Positions 9,720 through 20,154 are shown, numbered from the stretch's first letter. The stretch: DNA of 64,000 bases from Taklimakanibacter deserti (GCA_003574785.1 QORU01000005.1:186001-250000); one strand, 5' to 3'. The notes: generated from the letters alone by a model not told the origin. Translations and numbers: made by a program.

Positions 9720-10042
9720 GCGGGCTTCCCTTCAAGCCCGATGACGGAGGCGGCCTTCTCTTCATTCGCGTCACGCCGAAATCCGCGCGAGGCCAGATCG
9801 CCGGCCTTCATACCGGCGCCGACGGCAAACTGTCGCTCCAGGTCAAAGTCAGGGCGCAACCGGAAAAGGGCAAGGCCAATGAAGCCGCTATCGAGCTTCT
9901 GGCCGAGGCTCTGGGCCTGCCCAAGCGGTCCTTCGCCATCGCCGCCGGCGCGACCGACCGCCTGAAGACGGTCAGGATCGCCGGAGACCCCGTCACCATC
10001 CGCCAGAAACTCAACGATATCATCCAGGACCAGAGCTCATGA
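9716..10042 (+). CDS. DUF167 (YggU-family) protein
   Basis: 108-residue DUF167 protein. The start is GTG 9716, overlapping the yggT stop as GTGA; the long frame upstream of it is a shadow. Core features are [19 protein letters not shown] and [20 protein letters not shown], the conserved KGKAN signature of the family. The biochemical role is unknown. Position between yggT and folD with four-base overlaps on both sides indicates co-translation. Confidence 0.92.
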   Translation: MSGLPFKPDDGGGLLFIRVTPKSARGQIAGLHTGADGKLSLQVKVRAQPEKGKANEAAIELLAEALGLPKRSFAIAAGATDRLKTVRIAGDPVTIRQKLNDIIQDQSS

Positions 10043-10923
10043 CCGCAAAGATCATCGATGGAAAAGCCTATGCCGAGGGCTTGCGCGCCCGCATCGCCAA
10101 TGCGGTGAAAGAGCTCGAAGCCAAGCACGGGCTGAAGCCCGGCCTCGCCGTGGTGCTGGTCGGCGAGGATCCGGCGAGCAAGGTCTATGTCGCCAACAAG
10201 GCGAAGCAGACGGTCGAGGTCGGCATGAATTCCTGGGAGCACCGGCTCGATGCCTCGACCTCGGAGAAGGAGCTCCTCGCTCTGGTCGACAAGCTCAACA
10301 AGGACCCGGCCGTGCATGGCATATTGGTGCAACTGCCGCTGCCCAAGCAGATCGATTCGTCCAAGGTGCTGAGCGCCCTCGACCCCGCCAAGGATGTCGA
10401 TGGCTTCCATGTGGTGAATGTCGGCAAGCTGTCGACCGGCCAGGATGCGCTCGTCGCCTGCACGCCGGTCGGCTCCGTCATGCTCGCCAAGGATGCGCTG
10501 GGTAAGAAGCTCGAAGGCCTCGAGGCCGTGGTCATCGGCCGCTCCAACATCGTCGGCAAGCCGGTGGCGCAGCTCCTCCTCGCCGAGAACTGCACCGTCA
10601 CCATCGCTCATTCGAGGACCAAGGACCTGCCCCAAGTCGTTCGTCGCGCCGATCTCGTCATCGCCGCCGTCGGGCGCCCCGAGATGGTAAAGGGCGACTG
10701 GATCAAGCCCGGCGCCTGCGTCATCGATGTCGGCATCAACCGCATCGAGCGCGACGGCAAGGCGAAGCTCGTCGGCGACTGCGACTATGCCTCTTGCGCC
10801 GCGGTGGCGGGATCGATCACGCCGGTGCCGGGCGGCGTCGGCCCGATGACCATCGCCTGCCTCTTGCACAACACGGTGCGCGCCGCCTGCGCGCAGAAAT
10901 CGCTGCCTGTTCCTGAAATGTGA
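10039..10923 (+). CDS. folD: bifunctional methylenetetrahydrofolate dehydrogenase/cyclohydrolase
   Basis: 294-residue FolD, which interconverts 5,10-methylene-, methenyl- and 10-formyl-tetrahydrofolate in the cytosol using NADP. Visible: the first signature ([19 protein letters not shown], with Tyr and the catalytic Lys in KAK), the DVDGFH motif, the nucleotide-binding segment [18 protein letters not shown] and the C-terminal [15 protein letters not shown]. Length is normal. ATG overlaps the yggU stop by four bases (ATGA). It converges on the pyrophosphatase gene 18 bp downstream. Confidence 0.97.
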   Translation: MTAKIIDGKAYAEGLRARIANAVKELEAKHGLKPGLAVVLVGEDPASKVYVANKAKQTVEVGMNSWEHRLDASTSEKELLALVDKLNKDPAVHGILVQLPLPKQIDSSKVLSALDPAKDVDGFHVVNVGKLSTGQDALVACTPVGSVMLAKDALGKKLEGLEAVVIGRSNIVGKPVAQLLLAENCTVTIAHSRTKDLPQVVRRADLVIAAVGRPEMVKGDWIKPGACVIDVGINRIERDGKAKLVGDCDYASCAAVAGSITPVPGGVGPMTIACLLHNTVRAACAQKSLPVPEM

Positions 10924-10941
10924 GGGTGTGTCGGCGGAGCG

Positions 10942-11478
10942 CTATGCTTTCGCCTGTCTCGCCCGCTCGATCGCTTCGAGGATCATGTTCTCGGCCGCGG
11001 CCGCGTCGCCCCAGCCCTTCACCTTGACCCATTTGCCGGTCTCGAGATCCTTGTAGTGCTCGAAGAAATGCTGGATCTGATGCCGCGTGATCTCCGGCAG
11101 GTCAGTATAGTTGTGCACATTCTCATAGCGGCGCGTGAGCTTCGGCACCGGCACCGCGACGATCTTCTCATCACCGCCCGCCTCGTCCTGCATGAAGAGC
11201 ACGCCGACCGGCCTGACCGACATCACCGCGCCCGGCACGATGCCCCGCTGATTGGCGATCAACACGTCGCAGGGATCGCCGTCGAGCGACAGCGTGTGCG
11301 GGATGAAGCCGTAATTGCCCGGATAGCGCATCGACGTATAGAGGAAGCGGTCGACGACCAGCGTGCCCGCCGCCTTGTCCATCTCATATTTGATCGGCTC
11401 GCCGCCCACCGGAACTTCGACGATGACATTGACTTCCTTCGGTGGATTCTTGCCGATCGATATGGCATCAATACGCAT
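10942..11478 (-). CDS. ppa: inorganic pyrophosphatase (family I)
   Basis: 178-residue soluble family I pyrophosphatase, hydrolysing PPi to two phosphates. The metal-binding signature DGDPCDVLI is present near residue 66, with [20 protein letters not shown] and [12 protein letters not shown] upstream as usual. The start [16 protein letters not shown] at 11478 matches family length; the frame extends upstream, but this extension overlaps the divergent gene and is not family-like. GGAG lies about ten bases before the start. Confidence 0.97.
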   Translation of the reverse strand: MRIDAISIGKNPPKEVNVIVEVPVGGEPIKYEMDKAAGTLVVDRFLYTSMRYPGNYGFIPHTLSLDGDPCDVLIANQRGIVPGAVMSVRPVGVLFMQDEAGGDEKIVAVPVPKLTRRYENVHNYTDLPEITRHQIQHFFEHYKDLETGKWVKVKGWGDAAAAENMILEAIERARQAKA

Positions 11479-11492
11479 GAAGGGGATACTCC

Positions 11493-12125
11493 GTGAAAAG
11501 AACAATGACCCTACATGGCATGAAAAGGCTTGTCTTTCCAATAATCTTGAGCCTGGCACCGCTTTCCGCAGCGGCCGATGAGGCGACCAGCGTCTATAGC
11601 GATCTCGATCTCAAGAAATGCCTTAAACTCGCGCTCTTCGAGGATGAGGGCGAAGGCGGCGAATGGTCGTGCCCCGGCATCAAGGACCATGAGGTGCGCG
11701 TCTGGGAGGGCGATCTCAGGAGCTTCGTCGGCTTCGGCAAGATGGCGCCGGCACAATGCGCCTCGATGCAGACCTTTGGCGCGTTCAACTCGCTGGGCCC
11801 GCGCGTCGAATGGCGTATGAGCGCGGGCAAGCCTTTCGCCACCATCTTGCGCTGGTTCACCACGCAGAACACCGACGGCGGCAATCCCGTGAAGCAGAAC
11901 TGGCTCGTCGTCACCAAGGTCTCCGACAAAGAGGCCTGCCACATCGCCTATATCGACACGAAATATGCGGAAGCGAATGACGTGGCGCGCCAGCGCGCCG
12001 ACGAGGAGGCGGCGACCTTCAATTGCGCCAAGGACATGCCGGAAGTCTTCTCATCATTGGGCGGCATCGCCACCGACTATGCCAGCGGCATCCCCTGCCC
12101 CGGCGGGCCGTACCGGGAAGAGTAA
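11493..12125 (+). CDS. DUF1176-like or unassigned secreted protein
   Basis: About 200 residues with an N-terminal signal peptide ([20 protein letters not shown]) and several Cys residues ([47 protein letters not shown]) suggesting disulphide bonds in the periplasm. GTG 11493 has AAGGGG eight bases upstream; ATG 11505 and ATG 11520 are alternatives, the last giving the cleanest signal peptide. I do not recognise the family with certainty. It is divergent from ppa with only 14 bp between the starts. Confidence 0.65.
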   Translation: MKRTMTLHGMKRLVFPIILSLAPLSAAADEATSVYSDLDLKKCLKLALFEDEGEGGEWSCPGIKDHEVRVWEGDLRSFVGFGKMAPAQCASMQTFGAFNSLGPRVEWRMSAGKPFATILRWFTTQNTDGGNPVKQNWLVVTKVSDKEACHIAYIDTKYAEANDVARQRADEEAATFNCAKDMPEVFSSLGGIATDYASGIPCPGGPYREE

Positions 12126-12160
12126 TCACCTAGTCGTCGCTCAATTTAAATCGAATTTGG

Positions 12161-12184
12161 CTTTTGCGGCGATGACCGCAAAAG
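12161..12184 (+). terminator. hairpin downstream of the secreted-protein gene
   Basis: Perfect 9-bp stem CTTTTGCGG/CCGCAAAAG (12161-12169 and 12176-12184) with a six-base CGATGA loop, 35 bp after the stop at 12125. There is no long U tract after it, so it is either an imperfect terminator or an mRNA-stabilising hairpin. Confidence 0.45.
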
Positions 12185-12270
12185 TCACGCACACGGAAAT
12201 ATGTTGCAACAGCGCAGAAGTGCGATAGATTTCGGGACTATCGTTTATCATTTTATGTGAGGGCATGCCG

Positions 12271-12738
12271 ATGTTGAGCTATGTCCCAGTAGGCAATAAG
12301 CGAGCTTGCATTCTCATGGCTTCGGCGCTGTCGTTGAACGTGCCCGCTTATGCGGCCGACGTCGGCAGCACCGATTTGGAATGCCGCGTACTGTTCAGAG
12401 TCGCTTGCGCACCGGATTTCTGCAGCCAAAAATCGCCGACGGGCGGCGTTGTCGGCAGCGACATTACCTTCAAATATCAAGCCTCCGACCAGTCTGTGAA
12501 AGTCTGCATCGAGAACCTCTGCTCCATGGGAACGATGACCAGCGATCAGCAACAGGCTGGCTCGGATATCCGCGTCCTGACCGGTTCGATTGAATGGCAA
12601 TGGTTCGACCGCAAAGACTCGGACATGCGCGTAATCGCCACTGGCGGCCTCGGACATTCGGGTCCGAGCTTTCTCGGCACAGTTGTTTCGCATGGCGAGG
12701 TCGATGACATCAACACGATAGGTGGGGATTGCCGATAG
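12271..12738 (+). CDS. secreted Cys-rich hypothetical protein
   Basis: About 155 residues. A signal peptide (ACILMASALSLNVPAYAADV) is followed by a Cys-bearing mature part (LECRVLFRVACAPDFCSQ, KVCIENLCSMGTM, GGDCR), so it is probably periplasmic and disulphide-bonded. ATG 12271 is preferred because GAGGG is seven bases upstream; ATG 12265 is too close to it. The opposite strand is also open over this span, but its translation lacks family features. No family recognised. It converges on the cbpM gene. Confidence 0.6.
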   Translation: MLSYVPVGNKRACILMASALSLNVPAYAADVGSTDLECRVLFRVACAPDFCSQKSPTGGVVGSDITFKYQASDQSVKVCIENLCSMGTMTSDQQQAGSDIRVLTGSIEWQWFDRKDSDMRVIATGGLGHSGPSFLGTVVSHGEVDDINTIGGDCR

Positions 12739-12779
12739 CGGGCCGTTGAGCAACGGCGATCGCGAGGAGCGAGAGTATT

Positions 12780-13052
12780 TCACCTCCGCTTGGTGTCACC
12801 GAGCGTCTCGCGCAAGGCCCGCCGCAGCCCATGGATCTGGTCGAGCAGATTGAGGATCACGTCGATCCCTTCGTCATTGACGCCGATATCGTGCTTGAGA
12901 TCGCAGATGAGATTGCAACGCGCCGTGTCGACTTCCGATAGAGGCTCTCCGACCTGGCTCTCCTCGATCGATATCCAACCGGCGGCGGCCCATGTGCGCA
13001 GCATCTCTTCATCATAGCGGGCAGTGACGAAAACGGTGGTTTTCTTGACCAT
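12780..13052 (-). CDS. cbpM: chaperone modulator CbpM
   Basis: About 90 residues, MerR-like CbpM that binds the J-domain of CbpA and blocks its activity. Sequence shows the family pattern WISIEESQVGEP and the long C-terminal helix VILNLLDQIHGLRRALRE. ATG 13052 has GGAGG seven bases upstream; the GTG six bases earlier is too close to that site. Spacing to the upstream cbpA stop is two bases, the conserved cbpA-cbpM arrangement. Confidence 0.88.
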   Translation of the reverse strand: MVKKTTVFVTARYDEEMLRTWAAAGWISIEESQVGEPLSEVDTARCNLICDLKHDIGVNDEGIDVILNLLDQIHGLRRALRETLGDTKRR

Positions 13053-13054
13053 GA

Positions 13055-13954
13055 TCACACCTCCATCGTCCGGCGCGGATCATAGGCTTTGGCCTTGCTC
13101 CAGCGCGCGATGAATTCCTCGAGCTCGGGATCGGGCTTGTCGGGCAGCACCACTTTCAGCGTCACATATTGATCGCCATGGCCGCCATTGGCTTTCGCGA
13201 CGCCTTTGCCCCTGAGCCTGAGTGTGGTCCCGCTATTGGCGCCCTTGGGCACGCTCAGCATGACGGCGCCTGAGGGCGTCGGCGCCTTGACCTTGCCGCC
13301 CAGCACCGCCTCGGCGAGCGAGATCGGCAATTCCAGATGGATGTCGTCGTCCTTGCGGGTGAATTGCGGATGCGGGCGCACCTCGATCTCGATCAGGGCG
13401 TCGCCGGGCTCGCCGCCATTATAGCCGGGCCGGCCCTTGCCCTTGAGCCGCAAGACCTGCCCGTCACGCGTGCCGGGCGGGATGGTGACGGTGATCTCCG
13501 AGCCGTCGGGCAGCGCCAGCTGCGGCTTGGCCCCATTGACGGCGCTGAGGAAGTCGACCGCGAGGTGATAGCGCACATCGCCGCCGCGCATCTTCATATT
13601 GGCGCCGCGCCTCCCGAAGATCTCGGACAGGATGTCGGCGTCGTTGAGATCGGCATAGCCGGAATCGGAGGTGAACGGGCCCGTCTCGCCGCGATCGGCG
13701 AAATCGCGGTAATAGCGGCGCTGCGGCTTCTCCGCTCCTTGCGCGTCGATCTCGCCGGCATCAAAGCGCGCGCGCTTCTCGTTGTCTCCCAGGAGATCAT
13801 AGGCCGCCGTGACATCCTTGAACTTCTCCTCAGCACTCTTATCACCGGGATTGAGGTCGGGATGGAGCTTCTTGGCGAGCTGGCGATAGGCTTTCTGGAC
13901 TTCCTCCGCCGAAGCGGTCTTGGAAACACCCAGAGTTTCGTAAGGATCGGTCAT
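13055..13954 (-). CDS. cbpA: DnaJ-class co-chaperone CbpA
   Basis: 299-residue DnaJ-type protein that stimulates DnaK and in E. coli also binds curved DNA. The J-domain covers residues 1-70 (DPYETLGVSKTASAEEVQKAY) with the HPD triad in KKLHPDLNPG. A G/F-type linker follows and two C-terminal substrate-binding domains (VDFLSAVNGAKPQL; LELPISLAEAVLGGKVKAPT). The Cys-rich zinc domain of true DnaJ is absent, which marks it as CbpA. Start is set at MTDPYETLGV (13954). It is co-transcribed with cbpM. Confidence 0.93.
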   Translation of the reverse strand: MTDPYETLGVSKTASAEEVQKAYRQLAKKLHPDLNPGDKSAEEKFKDVTAAYDLLGDNEKRARFDAGEIDAQGAEKPQRRYYRDFADRGETGPFTSDSGYADLNDADILSEIFGRRGANMKMRGGDVRYHLAVDFLSAVNGAKPQLALPDGSEITVTIPPGTRDGQVLRLKGKGRPGYNGGEPGDALIEIEVRPHPQFTRKDDDIHLELPISLAEAVLGGKVKAPTPSGAVMLSVPKGANSGTTLRLRGKGVAKANGGHGDQYVTLKVVLPDKPDPELEEFIARWSKAKAYDPRRTMEV

Positions 13955-14008
13955 GCCGGGAAGTCTAGCCGCCTTCCGGCAGACCGACAAGAATTCCTAC
14001 CTTCACCA

Positions 14009-15817
14009 CTAACGGATTGGCGGTTGCGGTTCCGGCGCAACGCCGCATATTTCGCGCGAACAGGTCGGAAGATCCGGCGCCGCGATCAGGGTTTCGTTGC
14101 CTTGGGTTGCCGCCGACCCGCCCGTCTGGCACTTGCCGGCGAAAAGATCCCGGTTGGGAAAGGGTGTGGTGTAACCGTCGGTCAGCGTCTGAAGAAAGGC
14201 CACGATCTGATCCTCTTCCTCACCGGTCAGTCCGAGATTGCCGATCGTCTTGTCGACATTATTGGGTACCTCGGGCATCGGCCAGCAATCGACCCGCTCC
14301 GTCTTTCCGGCCGGGCAGTTACCCGAGGTGACGGGGTAGGCGTGAAGATCGCGCGTGTTGTAGAAATGAACCAGCTGCTTCAGGCTTTTGATGTAGCCGT
14401 TGTGAAAGAATCCCTTTTGGAAATAGGGGACGGGCTTGCCGTCTGCGTCGATCTGACCCGCTTCGGTCGTCGGGCACTGCGACGGCGTCAAGGCAGCATT
14501 GCGCGCGGAAACCACTTGCATGGCCCCGTCGAACTGCGGTGCCAGACTGGTCCAATCCGCATTGGGATTGGTGCCGTTGACGCTTCTGAGAAAGTTGCCC
14601 ATGCCCAAATCCCTGAAGCCGAAACCCGAAGGGTTGGGCGTGAACCCGTGCGAGTCCGCCACCGTCTCGTAGTAGGAAGGCACCCTCGGATTGAGCGGCA
14701 AGCCGATGTTGGCATAGGTAAAGTCGGTGAACAGCGGAGCAGCATCGGCCGCAGCACCCGTATCTGCAGTGCCATCGGCCAGAAGGGTCGAGGCGCCGTC
14801 AAGATGGCAGGAGTTGCAGTTGCCCTTGCCGCGAAAAAGCTTGTAGCCGGCCATTTCCTGCGTCGTCAGAGCATAGTTCCCGGCGAGATAGGCGTCGAAC
14901 TTGGATGAAAAGGCGATGACATTGGGCGAGCTTTGATAGAGAGAGATCGATTGACCCCAGTGAGCGTACGCCGTGTCCGACCTGGTCCGTTCCCCCGGAC
15001 GGAGCGGCAGCGGTGTCGCGCTGTTGCCGAATTCCGAGGCGCCCGCGGGCGTCGAGCAGATCTTTTCCGTCTCCGCCGGCCATTCGATATCGAGCGACCC
15101 TGCCCCCCAGACGTCTTCGAATAGAGGCCGATATTGCGCCTCAGAGAGGCGGTAAGTGATGCAAGCCGTGTCGGCGAAGCCCATCTCTCCCGCGCTGACC
15201 GGAGGGTCCATGGCTTGCTCGGCATTGGGGTTCTGCAACTGATACCCGGTGGCCCGGCCGTCCCAGAAGTTCCCGCCATAGAAGTCCTGTTGCGCCTGGT
15301 CGTAGTACAGCACCGGGAATCTCGATGCGTAGCTGTAACGCATCGGCGTCCGTACGGCGGCGCGAAAATGCGCCGACCCGGGATAGGCGGCCATGGTGAG
15401 ATTGACGGATGGGATGGGGCCGCCGAACCCGGTATAGGGCATGTGACAGGAGGCGCAGGCCTGGTTTCTGTTGACCGAAATGGTCTCGTCGTAGTTCATC
15501 AGCTCGCCGAGAAGGCTGGTCGCCGCATAGCCTCTGTCGGCGATGCTCGGCGGATTTCCCTGCCGCGTAAGCGGACCCAGGTCCTTCCATTCCTTGAGGA
15601 CTCGATCAAAGGCCTTCCGGACTTCGTCCCGAACCCTTGCCGTTTCAGCAGCGACATCCGCCGGCAAGATGCCGGGAGGATATGGATTGTAAGGCTCGGA
15701 CGCCTGATCTTGCGATGCCGCGCGCGATACCGCCAGCAGGCCCATGCCGGCGACGACCGTGAAGGCGATCGCCGCGCTCCGTTTCGAATGCGTTTCCCCC
15801 GACATTGGCCGCCTCAT
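14009..15817 (-). CDS. di-haem cytochrome c peroxidase (MauG/CcpA family)
   Basis: 602-residue exported protein with a signal peptide (AIAFTVVAGMGLLAVSRAAS). Two c-type haem sites are visible: CASCH at about residue 141 and CNSCH at about residue 337. The architecture resembles bacterial di-haem peroxidases and MauG-like enzymes, but it is longer than classical CcpA (about 330 residues). ATG 15817 overlaps the stop of the multicopper oxidase gene as ATGA, so the two are translationally coupled and probably work together in the periplasm. The substrate is unknown. Confidence 0.85.
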   Translation of the reverse strand: MRRPMSGETHSKRSAAIAFTVVAGMGLLAVSRAASQDQASEPYNPYPPGILPADVAAETARVRDEVRKAFDRVLKEWKDLGPLTRQGNPPSIADRGYAATSLLGELMNYDETISVNRNQACASCHMPYTGFGGPIPSVNLTMAAYPGSAHFRAAVRTPMRYSYASRFPVLYYDQAQQDFYGGNFWDGRATGYQLQNPNAEQAMDPPVSAGEMGFADTACITYRLSEAQYRPLFEDVWGAGSLDIEWPAETEKICSTPAGASEFGNSATPLPLRPGERTRSDTAYAHWGQSISLYQSSPNVIAFSSKFDAYLAGNYALTTQEMAGYKLFRGKGNCNSCHLDGASTLLADGTADTGAAADAAPLFTDFTYANIGLPLNPRVPSYYETVADSHGFTPNPSGFGFRDLGMGNFLRSVNGTNPNADWTSLAPQFDGAMQVVSARNAALTPSQCPTTEAGQIDADGKPVPYFQKGFFHNGYIKSLKQLVHFYNTRDLHAYPVTSGNCPAGKTERVDCWPMPEVPNNVDKTIGNLGLTGEEEDQIVAFLQTLTDGYTTPFPNRDLFAGKCQTGGSAATQGNETLIAAPDLPTCSREICGVAPEPQPPIR

Positions 15818-17760
15818 TTCGGTTTGATCTTGCGCACCTCGATCGCCGCCATCATGCCTTTGTCTTCGTGCTGAAGGATGTGGCAGTGATAGACGAATGT
15901 ACCGATCTGCTCCTGCCGGTTCAGCGCAATCCTCACCTTGATGGCCTGACCCGCGAGGACCGGATAATTGTCCTCGAGGACGTTCGGGATCGGTGTGAAG
16001 TCACTGCTGGCGCCGCGCACTTCCAGCACTTCGAACCGCGTCTGGTGAATGTGGAAATTGTGAGCTTCGCTCGACGCGTTGACCACCCACCATTCCTCGA
16101 CCGAGGGATAGGGGACGCAGGTGTCGAGCGCGCCGTCGAAACACTTGCCGCGATAGGCCTGCGGCGCCTCTTTGAACGACCGGGAATATTTGTCGCCAAC
16201 GGCCTGGTCGAACGCCGACAGAACCGCCTTGAATGACGAGTCGTCTGTCACTTTGGTGACGACGCTGCCGATGATCTGGAACGTCTGATTGGCCGTGCAG
16301 CCACGTGGTGGCGTGAAGCCGGGGCGGGATCTTTCGCTGGCTGGAACCCCAGGTATATCGAAGGCGACCATGCGAACCTCGCCCTGCGCAAGGCGCGGAC
16401 AATCGGCATCGCCGGACGTCGCATTCAGAGTTTTGAGGTCGATTGCCGCACTGCCGTCCGTCACGAGCGCGAAACCGGAATCCTTGTCGGAATCGGGAAG
16501 CGTGTCGGCGAACACCACCTCGGCAAGGTTGATCGCGGGCCACGTGTCACCGTCGCCCGGCGTCGCCCCGGTGTCGAAACCGATCGTCCGGAAGATTGCC
16601 CGCTTCGCTTTTCCCGCAGCACCCGGATGGCGGACCAGCACCTCGATGCGCGCGCTGGGCATGACCAGGAGCTTTTCCTGGATCAGCGGTTTCTGGCCGG
16701 CCGCGCGTCCGATCGCCACGCCGTCATTGGCGATGATCTGGAACGGCAGCAGCGTTTCCTTGCCGTTATCGGCGATTTCGACCAGCTCGAGCTGATAGGT
16801 GGCGTTGGCACCGAGATTGCCAATCCGCCAGAGCTGCCCGACACCCTCTTTCACCTCGATGGTCGGGTAGATCTGACCGTTGACGGGGAAGACCCAGGCG
16901 TTGTTATCGTCCTTGAAACAGACGCCATTTTCCTTTCTGGCCGAATCGCCGCAGTTGCCGGCGTCGTATTTGTCGTTGATCTGCCACTCCTTGGCGCCGG
17001 GCTGGCGCGTGACCTGCGTGTCCTTGAGCATCAGGAGCTTTTCTTCGATCTCCCCTTCTTTCACCTCATGAGCGATGTAGTCGGAAGGCTGGCCGACGGT
17101 CAGGAATCCCGCCATGCCGCCGATGATCTGCGGCCCGGAAACCCCGTGCGGGTGGGGGTGGTACCAGAAGAGGCCCTTGGGATGATCCTTCGGAACATCG
17201 ATCAGATATTCTGCCGTCTTTTCGAAATTTCGCATGGGAACGGCGTTCGACGACGAATGCGCCGAGTGGTCTTGGGCCTCGGCACCTTGGGCGTAGACAA
17301 GGGCGTAGACATTGTCACCCAGCTTTTCCGTCGGCGCGCCCGGCGCGTTGCTCGGCGAAACAATCAGGCCATGGCTATGAAGATTGGTGCGGAACCCGGC
17401 AGTACCGCTCAAGCTGTTGTCAAAGGCGATCGAAATCTTGTCGCCGGGATCGACGCTCCACACCTCAGGCGTGTAGCTGTCGTTATAGAGATACGCATCC
17501 GTGACCAGGAAGTCGCCGATCTGCGCCGGTCCGCGCGCCGCCTTGAGCGAGACTTCGAGAATATCATGACGACCATCAGCCGGCGGAGCCTTGCAGTTCG
17601 GCGACATCTTCGGGGGCGCGCCGCCATAATCGGCATCGACGCTTGAGCAAGACGGCTTTGTCAGGTCACTAAGCGGCTCGCCGAAAACCGGCGATTCCGC
17701 GAGAAGCACAAGGCTTGCCGCCCCGGCGGCGACAGCAAGAATTTCATGGTAAATGCGCAT
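15814..17760 (-). CDS. periplasmic multicopper oxidase
   Basis: 648-residue three-cupredoxin-domain oxidase with signal peptide (EILAVAAGAASLVLLAESPV). All four copper-ligand blocks are visible: NLHSHGLIVSP, FWYHPHPHGVSG, HNFHIHQTRFEVLEV and YHCHILQHEDKGMM, the last carrying the type 1 Cys and axial Met. Such enzymes oxidise metals or organics and reduce O2 to water. It is longer than CueO/CopA and lacks a Met-rich copper-resistance insert. Coupling to a di-haem peroxidase gene is unusual and suggests a shared redox task. It is the first gene of the pair, with a 560-bp gap upstream. Confidence 0.9.
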   Translation of the reverse strand: MRIYHEILAVAAGAASLVLLAESPVFGEPLSDLTKPSCSSVDADYGGAPPKMSPNCKAPPADGRHDILEVSLKAARGPAQIGDFLVTDAYLYNDSYTPEVWSVDPGDKISIAFDNSLSGTAGFRTNLHSHGLIVSPSNAPGAPTEKLGDNVYALVYAQGAEAQDHSAHSSSNAVPMRNFEKTAEYLIDVPKDHPKGLFWYHPHPHGVSGPQIIGGMAGFLTVGQPSDYIAHEVKEGEIEEKLLMLKDTQVTRQPGAKEWQINDKYDAGNCGDSARKENGVCFKDDNNAWVFPVNGQIYPTIEVKEGVGQLWRIGNLGANATYQLELVEIADNGKETLLPFQIIANDGVAIGRAAGQKPLIQEKLLVMPSARIEVLVRHPGAAGKAKRAIFRTIGFDTGATPGDGDTWPAINLAEVVFADTLPDSDKDSGFALVTDGSAAIDLKTLNATSGDADCPRLAQGEVRMVAFDIPGVPASERSRPGFTPPRGCTANQTFQIIGSVVTKVTDDSSFKAVLSAFDQAVGDKYSRSFKEAPQAYRGKCFDGALDTCVPYPSVEEWWVVNASSEAHNFHIHQTRFEVLEVRGASSDFTPIPNVLEDNYPVLAGQAIKVRIALNRQEQIGTFVYHCHILQHEDKGMMAAIEVRKIKPK

Positions 17761-18321
17761 CCGTCCCCCGCTACTTGTTGGTATGTCTCCAAAGCCACCC
17801 CGGCGATCCGAGCTGACGAGCCTGCACCTTGGCTGCCTCCTTCAGGCTCACCCTTGACGCAGCTCCCAAAGTTTCCTTGATGCTGGATACGAAGGCCGCA
17901 ATCGGCCGAGCCATTGCCCCCTAACGAACACGTGCCGCGATTGCATGAGTGTCCCCCTACGTCATCCAGATTTTACCTTATGACAGGTTGGAGCATTTGC
18001 GCAACTTCAATTCCAAAACGGGAACTTCCGGTGACGGCCGCGCGCTGGCGAAGGCCGAGACAGGCCCCAAGCTGGGACACCCTAGGGCGCCTTGCCGGTC
18101 AAGGCCTGAAGCGCGGCGGAATCAATCACGCGGAGCACGAGTCTTGACCCGTGGACGCCGAGCGTAGCAATTACCTCAGCATCTCTTGGCGAGTTCCGCC
18201 GGGCAAAAGCACGGAAAGGCGCTCAACAATTCATTGTTGTAGCTGCCTGTTAAGAAATTATGTCGCGCGGCCCACAGGGCGTCGCGGGCGCTTGCTCCGC
18301 TCGCGGCGTCGGACGCCTAAA
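17761..18321. other. 561-bp gap upstream of the multicopper oxidase gene
   Basis: No convincing gene. Short plus-strand open frames (17914-18147, 17949-18167) have low-complexity, Arg/Pro-rich translations and no clear ribosome site. The region must hold the promoter of the oxidase-peroxidase pair on the minus strand and the terminator of typA. A GC-rich inverted stretch (GCGTCGCGGGCGCTTG and GCGGCGTCGGACGCC around 18280-18320) near the typA end could be the terminator, but it lacks a T tract. Confidence 0.4.
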
Positions 18322-20154
18322 TCACGCCGCGCTCTCGGCTTCCTTGGCCCGGCTGGCGCGCTTTCTCTCATGCGGATCGAGCAGCGTCTTGCGCAGGCGG
18401 ATCGATTGCGGCGTCACCTCGACAAGCTCGTCCTCGCCGACATAGGCGAGCGCCTTTTCGAGCGTCATGCGGATCGGCGGCGTCAGCAGCACCGCATCGT
18501 CCTTGCCGGCGGCGCGGACATTGGTGAGCTTCTTGCCCTTGAGCACATTGAGCTCGAGGTCGTTGCCGCGCGTGTGCTCGCCGATGATCATGCCGGCATA
18601 GACCTTGGTGCCCGGATCAATGAACATGGGGCCCCTGTCCTGCAGGTTGAAGATCGCATAGGCGACCGCCTCGCCATCGCCATTGGAGATGAGGGCGCCG
18701 GTATGGCGGCCGGGGATCTCGCCGACATGCGGCGCATAGGAATGGAAGATGCGATTCATGATGGCGGTGCCGCGGCTGTCCGACAGGAGCTCCGACTGGT
18801 AGCCGATGAGACCCCTGGTGGGCGCATGGAAGACGATGCGCTGGCGCCCGGTGCCCGAGGGCCGCATGTCCTTCATCTCGGCGCGCCGCTCCGACAGTTT
18901 CTGCACCACGATGCCGGTGTAATTCTCATCGACGTCGACGGTTACTTCCTCGATCGGCTCGAGCCTCTGGCCCGTCGCCTCGTCGGTGCGGAACACCACG
19001 CGCGGCCGGCCCACGGTGAGCTCGAAGCCCTCGCGGCGCATCGTCTCGATCAGGATGCCGAGCTGCAACTCGCCGCGCCCCGCCACTTCGAAGGCATCGG
19101 TCTCGGTTGCCGAAGCGCTGACGCGCAGGGCGACATTGCCTTCCGCCTCGCGGAAGAGGCGCTCGCGGATGACGCGGCTCTGCACCTTGTCGCCTTCCTT
19201 GCCGGCGAGCGGCCCGTCATTGATGCGGAAGGCCATGGTGAGCGTCGGCGGATCGATCGGCTGCGCGGCGATGGGCTCGCTCAAGGCGGGATCGGTGATC
19301 GTGTCGGCGACCGTCGCCTGGGTGAGACCCGCTATGGCGACGATGTCGCCGGCTTGAACTTCGTCAACGGGTTGGCGTTCGAGGCCGCGGAAGGCCAGCA
19401 CTTTCGAGATGCGGCCTTGCTCGACGAGCTTGCCGTCGCGCGCCAGCGCCTTGACCGGCTGGTTCGCCTTGACGCTGCCGGAGCGCACCCGCCCGGTGAG
19501 CACGCGGCCGAGGAACGGATTGGCCTCGATCGTCGTCACCAGCATGCGGAAGGGTCCCTCCTCGACGACCGGCGGCGCCACATGACGCACCACCATGTCG
19601 AACAAGGGCGCCATCGACTCCTGCGGGCCTTCCGGCTTCTCGGCCATCCAGCCCTGCTTGGCGGAACCGTAGAGGATGGGGAAGTCGAGCTGCTCGTCGC
19701 TCGCATCGAGTGCTGCGAAGAGGTCGAACACCTCGTTGACCACCTCGACATGGCGCTGGTCGGGCCGGTCGATCTTGTTGATGGCGACGATCGGCTTCAG
19801 GCCGATCTTGAGCGCCTTCTGCAGCACGAATTTCGTCTGCGGCATCGGACCTTCGGCGGCATCGACCAGGAGCACCGCGCCGTCGACCATATTGAGGATG
19901 CGCTCGACCTCGCCGCCGAAATCGGCATGGCCCGGCGTATCGACGATATTGATGCGCGTGTCCTTCCACACGAGCGACGTCACCTTGGCGAGGATGGTGA
20001 TGCCGCGCTCGCGCTCGAGGTCGTTCGAATCCATGGCGCGCTCGGCGACCTTCTGGTTGTCGCGGAAGGCGCCGGACTGGGCGAGCAGCCGGTCGATCAT
20101 GGTGGTCTTGCCATGGTCGACATGGGCGATGATGGCGATGTTGCGCAGGTTCAT
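18322..20154 (-). CDS. typA: ribosome-associated GTPase TypA/BipA
   Basis: 610-residue translational GTPase that acts in late ribosome assembly and in stress and cold responses. G motifs are intact: [15 protein letters not shown] (G1), the switch [26 protein letters not shown] (G3) and NKIDRP (G4). Elongation-factor domain II/III/V regions and the TypA C-terminal domain ([20 protein letters not shown]) follow. The start [15 protein letters not shown] at 20154 gives normal length; the longer frame starts in noncoding DNA. Confidence 0.97.
   Translation of the reverse strand: MNLRNIAIIAHVDHGKTTMIDRLLAQSGAFRDNQKVAERAMDSNDLERERGITILAKVTSLVWKDTRINIVDTPGHADFGGEVERILNMVDGAVLLVDAAEGPMPQTKFVLQKALKIGLKPIVAINKIDRPDQRHVEVVNEVFDLFAALDASDEQLDFPILYGSAKQGWMAEKPEGPQESMAPLFDMVVRHVAPPVVEEGPFRMLVTTIEANPFLGRVLTGRVRSGSVKANQPVKALARDGKLVEQGRISKVLAFRGLERQPVDEVQAGDIVAIAGLTQATVADTITDPALSEPIAAQPIDPPTLTMAFRINDGPLAGKEGDKVQSRVIRERLFREAEGNVALRVSASATETDAFEVAGRGELQLGILIETMRREGFELTVGRPRVVFRTDEATGQRLEPIEEVTVDVDENYTGIVVQKLSERRAEMKDMRPSGTGRQRIVFHAPTRGLIGYQSELLSDSRGTAIMNRIFHSYAPHVGEIPGRHTGALISNGDGEAVAYAIFNLQDRGPMFIDPGTKVYAGMIIGEHTRGNDLELNVLKGKKLTNVRAAGKDDAVLLTPPIRMTLEKALAYVGEDELVEVTPQSIRLRKTLLDPHERKRASRAKEAESAA

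Noticed and set aside
12253..12783. 176-codon minus-strand frame opposite the secreted Cys-rich gene
   Set aside because: The plus-strand frame has a signal peptide and a ribosome site; the minus one has neither.
17914..18167. Two overlapping plus-strand small frames upstream of typA's end
   Set aside because: No ribosome site, low-complexity translation and they lie in the promoter region of the multicopper oxidase.
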